DNA of 64,000 bases from positions 1 to 64,000 of the forward strand of contig DAOQSN010000016.1 in NCBI GenBank assembly GCA_035356615.1. Reading direction: 5' to 3'. A program made the position numbers and the translations under genes. This document shows positions 16,444 through 24,750 of the stretch, in pieces; the stretch's first letter is position 1; each line of letters starts with the position of its first letter. Below the pieces are notes generated by a model. The model was not told where the DNA came from and ran no database searches. It saw only the letters and a list, made by a program, of their open reading frames with translations. Source of the DNA: JAKQDH01 sp029558835. GTDB lineage: Bacteria; Planctomycetota; Phycisphaerae; UBA1845.

Positions 16444-17949
16444 TCAATGCTGCGGCTCGCCGAACACTTCGGCCTCGAAGCAGTGAATTTCCGCCTCCGG
16501 GCGCTGCCAGGCATCCAGCGGCAGACCGGCCTTGCGGCACGTTTGCGCCAGGAACTCCTGCCGCGTCCAACCCCGCTCATACGCCACCTGCGGCAGCAGC
16601 ACGCCCCGGTACATGCCCATGCCGATCTGCAGCCCGTGCCGACCGACGACGATCGCGCTGACGTCCTTCACCGGCTGCATCGGCGTCAGGTAGCTGATCT
16701 CGATGTGCAGCCGGTCGAGTTCCTCGGCCGTCACCGGGTTCGACACGAAGCGGTAATCCTGACAGGCGTTCACGGCGTTTCGCATCACGGACTCGTATAA
16801 GGGGCCGGTGGCGACCATGTTGCCGATGCAGCCGCGCAATTGCCCGCGGTTCTGCAGGGTCACAAAGCACGCCCCGTCCGCTTGCAGCATCGGCGACAGC
16901 TTGTCACGCTCAAGCTGCGGCAGCGGCAAGCCCTTCAGATGAGAGGCCACGGTCTCGCGGGCCAGCCGGAGCAGCGCCGTTTGGTCCGAGTCACTGAGCG
17001 TCCCCCGCTGCTGCGTGAACACGAACGCCTGGTAGGTCACACTGTTGGACCAGTCGCTCGTTTGTTTGCCCGAGGTATCAAACCCGGTGCGCACGGCTTG
17101 CATCCGCCCGCGCATCGACAGCACCCGCAGCAGCAGGGCGACGGGGTTTCGCCCACAGATCGTGTCCTGCGTCTTGTCCAGATGCGCCAGGAAGCCGTCG
17201 AAATCGCAGCGCTGGATGGGCGCGGCGGCCGCGTCCGCCAGTTCGGTCAGCTTCCGGGGCACGTCGTCCCGGAACGGCTCGTACCCGAAGCGGGGCCCAA
17301 AGTGGGTGAAATCCGTGCTGGCCACCAGCAGGGTGTCACCGTCGAGATAAGGCAGCAGCGCCTCGGCCAGTCGGGGGTAGTCGGCCGCGTCCACCCGCCC
17401 GACGTACAGCGGCACCAGGGCAAAGTCACCCAGGACGTGCTGCAGGAACGGCACCTGCAACTCCAGGGAATGCTCGCCCTCCCCGGCCTGCGGCACGGAG
17501 ACGAACAGCGGGTGCTTGCGCAACACGTCACAGACCTCGCGGTCGATCCGGACGTCGCCGAGCGGCGTGCGGTAGGCGGTGAGCCCGGCCGGCACGTCCA
17601 CCCCGCTATACGAACCGGCCAGGCGGTGGCTGAAGGCCAGCGCGATCACCCGCTGGTAGCGCTGCCCGCGCAGGCACCGGTAGGCGGTGGCCGCCACCGG
17701 GGCGCTGTACTGGTAGCCGGCGTGGGGGGCAATGATGCCGACCGGCTTACCCGGCAGTTCCACGGCCGGGGCTTGCCCGAGGCACCGTTCCAGCTCCTCC
17801 GTCAACCGTGCCCGGTCGCCGGGGTACCAGCTTCCCGCGCAGTAACCGGGACGGACCGTCTGTTCGTCGCTTGCCGTAACCCGAACCATGGTGACCAGCA
17901 CTCCCGCGGACGCTGCCGCCAGCAGCAGCCAATGACGTGACCTGCGCAT
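16444..17949 (-). CDS. Memo-AMMECR1 fusion protein, exported
   Basis: A 501-residue protein fusing two parts of the AmmeMemoRadiSam system. After a hydrophobic N-terminal signal segment (HWLLLAAASAGVLVTM) comes the Memo domain at about 45-310 (AGSWYPGD, IAPHAGYQYSAPVAATAY, ASTDFTHFG, CGRNPVALLL). The AMMECR1 domain follows at about 325-490 and contains the signature LRGCIG. The two are separate genes in many organisms. ATG at 17949 has GAGG nine bases upstream; an alternative start lies nine bases earlier. A signal on this protein and Tat-like signals on two operon neighbours raise the possibility that the system works outside the cytoplasm in this organism. Confidence 0.88.
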   Translation of the reverse strand: MRRSRHWLLLAAASAGVLVTMVRVTASDEQTVRPGYCAGSWYPGDRARLTEELERCLGQAPAVELPGKPVGIIAPHAGYQYSAPVAATAYRCLRGQRYQRVIALAFSHRLAGSYSGVDVPAGLTAYRTPLGDVRIDREVCDVLRKHPLFVSVPQAGEGEHSLELQVPFLQHVLGDFALVPLYVGRVDAADYPRLAEALLPYLDGDTLLVASTDFTHFGPRFGYEPFRDDVPRKLTELADAAAAPIQRCDFDGFLAHLDKTQDTICGRNPVALLLRVLSMRGRMQAVRTGFDTSGKQTSDWSNSVTYQAFVFTQQRGTLSDSDQTALLRLARETVASHLKGLPLPQLERDKLSPMLQADGACFVTLQNRGQLRGCIGNMVATGPLYESVMRNAVNACQDYRFVSNPVTAEELDRLHIEISYLTPMQPVKDVSAIVVGRHGLQIGMGMYRGVLLPQVAYERGWTRQEFLAQTCRKAGLPLDAWQRPEAEIHCFEAEVFGEPQH

Positions 17950-18129
17950 AGCCGTCATCCTCGGCTTCCGGTTCCCCCTGACGAGTATTGTACCACAACC
18001 CGGCCCGGGCGCCCCGTCCGAGGCGCGCAGCATGGGCGTGCCTCCGTCAAAGCCGGATCGACCGGTTTCTGCTTAAGTGGCGAAATCGGCGAATTCGCGG
18101 CGCGCCCCTCCGCGGCCCGGCGGTTGGGG

Positions 18130-18327
18130 TCAGGACGTGGCTTCAGGGGAAGCGGGCGCCTCGGGCGTTTCCTTCTTCTGATGGCGTGTCCGCTTCCCTT
18201 GGCGTGTCTCTTTCAGGCTCTTGGCGGCCTGTTCCCACAGCTTGTAGGCCTCCCCGCGCTCACCACGCTTGTAGGCCTTGGCCGCATTGATCTTCTGGCG
18301 CCGGAACGCTTTGGTCGGTCGGGGCAT
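18130..18327 (-). CDS. Small basic protein
   Basis: A 65-residue, Lys/Arg-rich protein beginning MPRPTKAFRRQKINAAKAY, with a helical repeat-like middle (GERGEAYKLWEQAAKSLKE) and a Thr/Pro/Glu tail. I do not recognise the family with certainty. Codon use and the clean helical pattern look like a real gene. A nucleic-acid or ribosome partner would suit the charge, but this is a guess. Confidence 0.5.
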   Translation of the reverse strand: MPRPTKAFRRQKINAAKAYKRGERGEAYKLWEQAAKSLKETRQGKRTRHQKKETPEAPASPEATS

Positions 18328-18729
18328 CGGTCTCGTCTCGCTTGCAAGTCCCTCGCGGCGACGCGACCCACGGCCCGCCGCTCGTTACGAATCGGGCATT
18401 CTACTGCCCCGGCCCCCCTCTGCCAAGCCCACGCCCCGCCGAGGGGAATAGCGAATGGCGAAGAGCGAATGAGGAGCGGACGGGGCCCGGCCCGATCAAG
18501 CCCCAACGGAGCCAAACGGCACGACAGCCACGGGCGGGACGCCCGTGCCACGCCCAAGCCGAGCCCGGCGGCACATTCCCGGCCGTCATTGGCGATTTTG
18601 AGGGCGGCCTCTCGCTGCCGCTCCGGCTCTGTTCGGTTCGCTTCTGCCGAGGCTCGGATGGGCCCGCTCGGTTCCGCTAGCGCTCTGTTCGGGTACCGGG
18701 CGCTAGCCACCGATCGTCGATACCCCGGG
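18328..18729. repeat. Gap with dispersed palindromes
   Basis: No gene is supported. GCCACGGGCGGGACGCCCGT at 18527-18551 is a palindrome shared with 128-183. GCGAATGGCGAAGAGCGAATG lies near 18450, shared with 2600-2630. A run of imperfect CGCT/CGG repeats fills 18600-18700. Confidence 0.5.
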
Positions 18730-20172
18730 CTAGTCGGCGGGGGTGGGGGGCATGTCGTCTGGCCTGTCGACCTCCCCGGCCGCAGCCCACTCGGCGGCGG
18801 CGACGACCGGCTCGAAGTCCTCGGGCGCCAGCGTGCGCAGATCGAAGCAGACGGCGTCCTCGCGGATGCGGGCCACGACCGGCTCCTCTGCCCGGCGCAA
18901 GGCGGCCACCACCGCCTCGGCGCTTGCCCCGGTCGGCCGCCATTGCACAACCACCGTCTCCAGCTCGGCCGCCGGCAATGCCCCCCCGCCGGCGAAGCCC
19001 ACGTCGGAGCACACCAGGAACTGCTCGTCCGGCAGGGCGGCCGCAAGCTGCCCGCACAACTGCCGCGCCCGCTCCGCCAACTGATCCGTGGAGGCCGTCA
19101 GCAGCCGCAACGTCGGCACCTTGGCGGCCGCCTCCTCCGCCTCCGCGTAGTGACGCAGCGTCGCCTCGAGCGCCAACAGGGTGAGCTTGTCCACCCGATA
19201 CGTGCGCATCAGCGGATTCGTCTCGATGCGGCGGATGAGTTCCTGGCGGCCGACGATGAGGCCCGCCTGCGGCCCGCCCAGCAGTTTGTCGCCCGAGAAA
19301 CACACGAGGTCCGCCCCGGCCGCGATCGACTCGGTCACGACCGGCTCCGCCGGCAGCCCGAACTGCGTGAGGTCGAGCAGCGACCCACTGCCCAGGTCGT
19401 CCACGGCCAGCTTGCCGGTGCGGTGGGCCAGTTCCGCGAGGTCGGCAATCGTCGGCGACTCGGTGAAGCCCACGATCTTGTAGTTGCTCGTGTGCACGCG
19501 CAGCAGGATGGCCGTGTCGTCCGAGAGCGCCTCCTCGTAGTCGCGGATGCGCGTGCGGTTTGTGGTACCGACCTCGCGCAGCAGCGCTCCGCTGGCATTC
19601 ATGATAGTGGGCAGGCGGTAGCTGCCGCCAATCTCGACAAGCTGCCCGCGGGAGACGATGACCTCGCGCCCGCGCGCGAACGTGTTGAGAATCAGCAGCG
19701 TGGCCGCGGCGTTGTTGTTGACGACCGTGGCGCCCTCGGCCCCGGTCAGGCGGGCGAGCCGGGCCGCGATGTGGGCTTGCCGTTTGCCCCGGCGCCCCGC
19801 GTCCAGCTCGTACTCGACGTTGCAGTAACCCCGGGCACCCTCGACCAGCGCCTCCAGGGCCGCATCGCACAGCGGCGCCCGCCCTAGACTCGTGTGCAAT
19901 ACGATACCGGTGGCATTGACCACCCGGCGCAGCGAGGGCAGCGCCTCCTGGACCAGCAACTCCTCCGCCCGGCCGATCAGATCCTCCACCGGCGGCGGCT
20001 CGGCGCAGGTCCCCTCCAGAATGCCTCGGCGGGTCTCGTCCAACGCCTCCTGCAGGGCAGCAACGACCGTCGCCCGGGCCACACCCGCCAGCCAGCCCCG
20101 CACCTCCTCGTGCTCCAGGAGCACCGACACCGCCGGCAGCGCCCGCAGCTTGTCCTTCATCTCAGGTGTCAC
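18730..20172 (-). CDS. selA: L-seryl-tRNA(Sec) selenium transferase
   Basis: SelA converts seryl-tRNA(Sec) to selenocysteinyl-tRNA(Sec) with selenophosphate in a PLP reaction. The 480-residue protein has the N-terminal SelA domain (LRALPAVSVLLEH), VNATGIVLHTSLGRAPL at about 86-101, the VNNNAAA loop near 151 and the PLP lysine Lys296 in CFSGDKLLGGPQAG. It starts at a GTG with GGAG nine bases upstream. It is the last gene of a minus-strand run that begins with selB, separated from the YedE-type genes by a decayed permease. Together with the two selenoprotein genes nearby it shows that this genome makes selenocysteine by the bacterial route. Confidence 0.96.
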   Translation of the reverse strand: MTPEMKDKLRALPAVSVLLEHEEVRGWLAGVARATVVAALQEALDETRRGILEGTCAEPPPVEDLIGRAEELLVQEALPSLRRVVNATGIVLHTSLGRAPLCDAALEALVEGARGYCNVEYELDAGRRGKRQAHIAARLARLTGAEGATVVNNNAAATLLILNTFARGREVIVSRGQLVEIGGSYRLPTIMNASGALLREVGTTNRTRIRDYEEALSDDTAILLRVHTSNYKIVGFTESPTIADLAELAHRTGKLAVDDLGSGSLLDLTQFGLPAEPVVTESIAAGADLVCFSGDKLLGGPQAGLIVGRQELIRRIETNPLMRTYRVDKLTLLALEATLRHYAEAEEAAAKVPTLRLLTASTDQLAERARQLCGQLAAALPDEQFLVCSDVGFAGGGALPAAELETVVVQWRPTGASAEAVVAALRRAEEPVVARIREDAVCFDLRTLAPEDFEPVVAAAEWAAAGEVDRPDDMPPTPAD

Positions 20173-20359
20173 GTTACGGCACTCCAGTCAGCAGTACTCC
20201 CAACCACGACTGTCGGAGAGCGGCCGGGCGCCCGCAGCCCACCCGACACAACTTCCCGCCGGTCGCTCCCGCGCGCAGATCGGAGCCCACTCCCCGCGCC
20301 GACCCGCGAACGTATCAAGGCCTCGGTATGATATCCAGTGAGCATTTCCGCACCTCATG

Positions 20360-21019
20360 CTAAGCTGATTCGGACCCACAAGCTTGGGCTTCCAAGGCAG
20401 GAGAACGGGCTGTTGGGGGGAGTGCCCGCCGCAGGCCCAGAAGGGGTCGCCGGCACGGGCCCCCGGGCACGCCTTGCGGCCGGAGGTCCCCGCAGGGGCG
20501 GTGCGGGCCAGGACCGTCGGCGCGGGGAGGCAGTTCGTTCGGGCGGCTGTTAACCAGGACGCTCGCCCATTGTGGACGACTCGCCGCCTCCATGCTCTCC
20601 GCGAGCCGCAGGGCAATGGGCACCATCAGCACGGCCTGTGGCAGCGCCTGGCTATCGCCCTGAAGCAGCAGGATGTCGCCGGCTTGAAACCGCACGTCGC
20701 GCAAGCGCTGCCGCAACCGCCTTCCCTACCGCGCCAACCCGACGATTACACACTCGACCTCGACGGCCTGCCCGACTTCCCCGATGCTCTTCCCCATGAC
20801 CTTGGATTCCTCCGGAACGCACACCTCAGCCGTGTACTTGTCGATCTCAAACAGGTCTTCGGGGGAAGACTCTCCCTGGCGATTGAGGGTCAACCGCCAG
20901 CCGCCGGCGCCGATGAACGCAATGCCGGGCAGCGCGACCAAGTCGCAACGCTAGGTACCGCGGACGAACAGCGCCAGCACCGCGGCGAACGTTCCCAGGA
21001 CAAGCCCGCGTTCAAGCAT
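20360..21019 (-). pseudogene. Decayed SLC13-type permease
   Basis: Fragments of one permease on the minus strand. ATG at 21019 opens MLERGLVLGTFAAVLALFVRGT, a typical SLC13 N-terminus, then hits TAG at 20953 where relatives have Trp. The frame continues RCDLVAL and jumps directly to PGIAFIGAGGWRL, so most transmembrane helices are deleted. A middle part follows (PEDLFEIDKYTAEV, then a TrkA-C-like VMGKSIGEVGQAVEVE) up to a stop at 20726. A second TrkA-C-like piece in another frame (DVRFQAGDILLLQGD) starts near 20716 and decays by 20600. Stop codon, deletion and frame change together make a pseudogene. It lies between the YedE-type genes and selA, where an intact copy might once have moved an oxyanion; that role is inference. 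Confidence 0.75.
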
Positions 21020-21073
21020 GCGGCCGCTCCCCCAGGGGCGCCTGGCGCATCGTCCCCCTCTCGAGGCCATCGT

Positions 21074-21604
21074 CTACACACCCTTCTTCTCAAACCAGAA
21101 GAAGAGGGCGACCACGCCGACCCACAAGACAAGCACGACGGGCCAGGGGGAAATGCCGAGCACCTCCGGCAGTCCCACCTTGCCGAAGTCCTTCCAGGCA
21201 AGAACGGTCCGCTCCAGGAAAGGATACAACTCCGCGAAAAGGGCTGCGCCCGCGACCATGCCGATGATCGCAAACACGGCGTGCCAGCGCCCTTCCCCCA
21301 ACGCCCCGATCGACGTGCCCGGACAGAAGCCCATCACCGCCCAGCCCGTGCCGAAAAGCGCCCCACCGATCAGAACCGCCCCGACATTCAGGGGCTTGTG
21401 GCTCAGCTTGATGACCTCCAGGCCCGCCAGGACGTGCAGACCTACCATGCCCACCAGAATGGCCGCCAGCATGAACTTGAAGATGGTCATGTCCTTCAGC
21501 AGCATGGCCCCAACCTGCTTGTCAAACCGTAGCACCCGCCCCTTCTGCAGGAGAAACCCGAAGAGCACGCCGGTCACCAGTCCCAGCCATTGTTCCGTCG
21601 TCAT
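21074..21604 (-). CDS. YeeE/YedE-family membrane protein, second of a pair
   Basis: A 176-residue membrane protein with about five hydrophobic helices. It carries GGALFGTGWAVMGFCPGTSIGALGEGR, the Cys-containing signature of the YeeE/YedE sulfur-transport family (split here for length: GTGWAVMGFCPGT then SIGALGEGR). The ATG overlaps the stop of its partner in ATGA. Family members import thiosulfate, and E. coli YedE is linked to selenium metabolism. Its position between selB and selA favours a role in selenium supply, but transport has to be inferred. The longer reading to 21844 is an Arg-rich shadow. Confidence 0.85.
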   Translation of the reverse strand: MTTEQWLGLVTGVLFGFLLQKGRVLRFDKQVGAMLLKDMTIFKFMLAAILVGMVGLHVLAGLEVIKLSHKPLNVGAVLIGGALFGTGWAVMGFCPGTSIGALGEGRWHAVFAIIGMVAGAALFAELYPFLERTVLAWKDFGKVGLPEVLGISPWPVVLVLWVGVVALFFWFEKKGV

Positions 21605-22143
21605 GAGTGTCTCCTCCGGTACACGAGCCCGGCGACCAAAACGCCCACACCGAAGAACAGGAAGAGGGCGACAAAGGCACTGGCTGACAACTGCATCATG
21701 CCGCTCAGCCCGTGTCCGCTGGGACACCCGTCGGCCATGCGCGCGCCCAGCATAGCCAGCACGCCGCCGACCATCGCGCCGGCGGCGCGTTTGGCAACGG
21801 ACGGACCGAAGCGTTCCTGCCAGGTGGGCGGCACACTCTCCCACCGGAAACTACGGTCCGTCAGCGCCGCCAGGAACGCACCGAGAAGAATTCCGCTGAC
21901 CAGCATGAATTGCCAGTCCACGCGTACTTTGGTTTCCGCGTAGTACTCGTTGGATGAGACGTGCTCCGGCGCGACCAGGCGTTCGACGAAACCGGCAGCG
22001 CGGACAAACGACGTTGACGCACCCAAGTAACTGGTCTTACCGAGGAGTTTGGTAGTCGCCAGGGCGGAGCAAATGGCCAGCACGCCGACAAGCCCGCCGG
22101 CCAAGTACGGGCTCCAACCTCCATCCTTCCTGTTGCCTATCAT
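21601..22143 (-). CDS. YeeE/YedE-family membrane protein, first of a pair
   Basis: A 180-residue membrane protein with about four hydrophobic helices and the partner signature ARMADGCPSGHGLSG, whose Cys is typical of this family. The start MIGNRKDGG at 22143 has GGAGG eight bases upstream. A loop of about 60 residues after the first helix (SFVRAAGFVERL...YYAET) is longer than in single-domain relatives. The gene begins 44 bases after the end of selB, and its last four bases overlap the next gene. The two halves probably form one transporter. Selenium or sulfur compounds are the likely cargo. Confidence 0.85.
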   Translation of the reverse strand: MIGNRKDGGWSPYLAGGLVGVLAICSALATTKLLGKTSYLGASTSFVRAAGFVERLVAPEHVSSNEYYAETKVRVDWQFMLVSGILLGAFLAALTDRSFRWESVPPTWQERFGPSVAKRAAGAMVGGVLAMLGARMADGCPSGHGLSGMMQLSASAFVALFLFFGVGVLVAGLVYRRRHS

Positions 22144-22187
22144 GACCCTATCCTCCATTACCACGAATCGCCGTCGCAGCCCCGAAC

Positions 22188-24164
22188 TCACACTTGCGGT
22201 TCCGCACGCTCCGACTCCGCCAGCACCCGCTGGTCGCCCACCCGCCGCGTGAAGCCCACCCGGTCGAGATACTCCAGGATCGGCACCATGAACTTGCGGC
22301 TCGAATCCAGCGCCTCACGCACCTCCGACACGGAAACTGGTCCGCGCTCGGCCACCAACTGCGCCACGCGCTGCCGCAGCTCGCGCTCCACGTCGGCGTG
22401 CAGGTAGATCGTCGCATCGATCTTGACGAGCTGCCCCAGCGCCACCGCCAGCGTCGCCAGCTTCTCCACGCGCTTGCGGTCCACCTGGGCCGCGAAGCTC
22501 AGCGCCGTCAAAGCCGGCGGCTGGAACCGCCCCCCGCGAATCTCCTCCACCATCGCGTGCAGGTATCTCTCATCGGCAGGCGCAAGCTGCGGTGCAAACC
22601 GCGCCAGGCACAGGAAAGAGCCGATGCGGCGCAGCGTCCCGTCGTCAAGGAAGCGCTTGAGCAGCGGCTTGGCCACCGCACGGTCGGTCAGCCGCTCCAG
22701 CCAACCGAGCACCGCATCCTCGTTCCGGCCGGGCGTGTCCGGGTACTGCCGGTGGTACCGCTCCAGGCGCGCCACCAGCCGCGCCCGCAGGTCTTCGATC
22801 GCACCGGGCACCACGAACACCCCGCTATCCGCCACGGGCACCCAGCGCTTGGCCGTCTTCAGTTGCTCCACCACGCCCGGCAACACGTCCGGGTCCACGC
22901 CCGCCTGGGCACAAATGTGCAGGTCCGTCGGCCGGGCAAACCCCGCGAACCGCAGCACCTCCTCCACCCGGTCGCAGTCGTCCCCCGTGTCCAGCCGCCG
23001 CAGGGCCTCTTCCTCCGCCTGCACGCTCTGCCGGCGTCGCCGCGCCACCGGGCGCAGCACGACGCCCCCGCCGATGGTGCGCACCGCGTTCTCATCGCGC
23101 AGGATGAACCGCTGCCCGTAGGCAGCGGTCAACGGCACGCCGCTGCGAATCTGCGCATACGCGGTACCCCCCGGCGCCAGCGGTTCACCCGGCAGCAGCA
23201 CCAGCCGTACCGGCGTTTCCGTCGTCCCCATGCCCAGCCGTACGGTGCTGCTGGCCTTCACCGGCTTGTGCTGTGACGCCAGGCAGTGCACGCGCACGTC
23301 AAGCATGCGCGTCTCCCGCAGGAAACCCAACGTCGCCAGCTCCGAGCCCCGCTCGACGTGCTCGCGCTCGACCCCACTGATATTGATGGCCGCCCGTTGC
23401 CCCCGCGTCAGCGCCCCCTGCTGCACCCCGTGCGATTGCAGGTTGCGCACCCGGCACTGCTCCCCGCCCGGCCAGAGTTCCAGCGCATCCCCGACTTGCA
23501 CCCGACCCTGCAGAGCCGAACCGGTCACGACGGTCCCACGCCCCGCCACCGTGAACACGCGGTCCACGGAGAGGCGGAATGGCCCGGTGGTCCGGCTCGC
23601 CGCCACCGTTTGTCCCACGCGCGCCAGCGCCTGCTTCAGTTCCTCCAGGCCGGCCCCCGTGATGGACGAGACGGGGCAAATCGGGCTGCCCGCCAACGGC
23701 GTACCCGCCAGCAACTCCCGCACCTCCTCGGCCACCAGCTCCACCATGTCGGCATCGACGACATCGATCTTCGTCAAGGCGACCACGCCGTGCCGCACGC
23801 CGAGCAGATGCAGGATTTCCACGTGCTCGATCGTCTGCGGCATCACGGAGTCGTCGGCCGCCACCACAACCATCGCCAGGTCGATCCCCGTCGCCCCGGA
23901 AACCATCGTCCGCACAAACCGCTCGTGACCCGGCACGTCCACGACGCCGAAATGCAGATCACCCAGCGGCAATTCCGCGAAGCCCAGCTCGATGGTCATC
24001 CCGCGGCGCTGCTCCTCCGGCAAGCGGTCCGTGTTGGTGCCGGTGAGTGCTTTGACCAGGGAGGTCTTGCCGTGGTCGATGTGCCCGGCCGTCCCGAGAA
24101 TCAGGTGGCGAACGCTGCCCGTCTCAGGCAAGGCACCACCAGGAGTGGCATCGGGTGACGACAT
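22188..24164 (-). CDS. selB: Selenocysteine-specific elongation factor
   Basis: SelB carries Sec-tRNA(Sec) to the ribosome at UGA codons marked by a SECIS hairpin. The 658-residue protein has the EF-Tu-like GTPase with G1 GTAGHIDHGKTS at 24-35, G2 region RRGMTIELGFA, G3 DVPGH at 76-80 and TKID as G4. Beta-barrel domains follow, then a long C-terminal region of winged-helix repeats that binds SECIS RNA (starting about 390; RRIGSFLCLARF, DSSRKFMVPILEYLDRVGFTRR). I chose the ATG at 24164; a TTG 54 bases upstream only adds unlike sequence. The SECIS hairpins at 9936-9972 and 11885-11899 are its likely targets. Confidence 0.96.
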   Translation of the reverse strand: MSSPDATPGGALPETGSVRHLILGTAGHIDHGKTSLVKALTGTNTDRLPEEQRRGMTIELGFAELPLGDLHFGVVDVPGHERFVRTMVSGATGIDLAMVVVAADDSVMPQTIEHVEILHLLGVRHGVVALTKIDVVDADMVELVAEEVRELLAGTPLAGSPICPVSSITGAGLEELKQALARVGQTVAASRTTGPFRLSVDRVFTVAGRGTVVTGSALQGRVQVGDALELWPGGEQCRVRNLQSHGVQQGALTRGQRAAINISGVEREHVERGSELATLGFLRETRMLDVRVHCLASQHKPVKASSTVRLGMGTTETPVRLVLLPGEPLAPGGTAYAQIRSGVPLTAAYGQRFILRDENAVRTIGGGVVLRPVARRRRQSVQAEEEALRRLDTGDDCDRVEEVLRFAGFARPTDLHICAQAGVDPDVLPGVVEQLKTAKRWVPVADSGVFVVPGAIEDLRARLVARLERYHRQYPDTPGRNEDAVLGWLERLTDRAVAKPLLKRFLDDGTLRRIGSFLCLARFAPQLAPADERYLHAMVEEIRGGRFQPPALTALSFAAQVDRKRVEKLATLAVALGQLVKIDATIYLHADVERELRQRVAQLVAERGPVSVSEVREALDSSRKFMVPILEYLDRVGFTRRVGDQRVLAESERAEPQV

Positions 24165-24316
24165 TGCGGCGATTATTTCGACCCGCCGGTGCTTGGCAAG
24201 TAGAGACCCGGCCGCCAAGCTTGAGCCCGTCGTCCCACTACGGGTTTGGGGGGCATCCGAGTGCCGCGCGGGTGGAGGCCGTGCCTCGCGGTCGTCGCAG
24301 AACCGGGCACGGTGAT

Positions 24317-24652
24317 TCAGCCGTTCAACTGCACACTGGCGAGGGCGGTGGCCACGTCCTCGGTGAACTCGAAGACCTTGTCCAGGCCGGTGACCAGGAA
24401 AATGCCCCAGACGGTGGCGTCGATGCCGCAGAGCACCAGGCGCCCGCTGCTGGTCTGGACCGTCTTGCGCACCTTCAGGAGTTTCGCCAGGTTCGACGAG
24501 TTGAGGTAGGTCACGTGGGCCAGGTTCATCACGACGTGGGCGGAGCGGTTGCCCGCGAGCTGGTCGAGCAGCGCGGTCAAGTCATCCGTCAAGGCGGGTT
24601 CATTCTGCAACTCGACCAGCAGGACACTGTCTGACCAACGCTCGATCGCCAT
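24317..24652 (-). CDS. STAS-domain protein (anti-sigma factor antagonist type)
   Basis: A 111-residue single STAS domain, with the phosphorylatable Ser region as YLNSSNLAKLL and the preceding VVMNLAHVTY strand. Such proteins bind and release anti-sigma kinases or work in other partner-switching circuits in the cytoplasm. The start at 24652 is set by GGAG about ten bases upstream and by the family length. No kinase or phosphatase partner lies next to it. Confidence 0.85.
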   Translation of the reverse strand: MAIERWSDSVLLVELQNEPALTDDLTALLDQLAGNRSAHVVMNLAHVTYLNSSNLAKLLKVRKTVQTSSGRLVLCGIDATVWGIFLVTGLDKVFEFTEDVATALASVQLNG

Positions 24653-24750
24653 GATGAACGGGCTCCACACGGCCGGTCCAACGGCCTCGGGCACAGTATG
24701 CGGGGTAATCCCCCCTGTCAATCGCCAGGCCCTGCCGCTGCGGAATCGGC

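Noticed and set aside
18000..24320. A tRNA-Sec (selC) gene next to selA/selB
   Set aside because: No acceptor/T-arm pattern or CTTCAAA anticodon loop was found in the gaps around selA and selB on either strand by eye. A tRNA-Sec covariance search of the whole genome would settle it.
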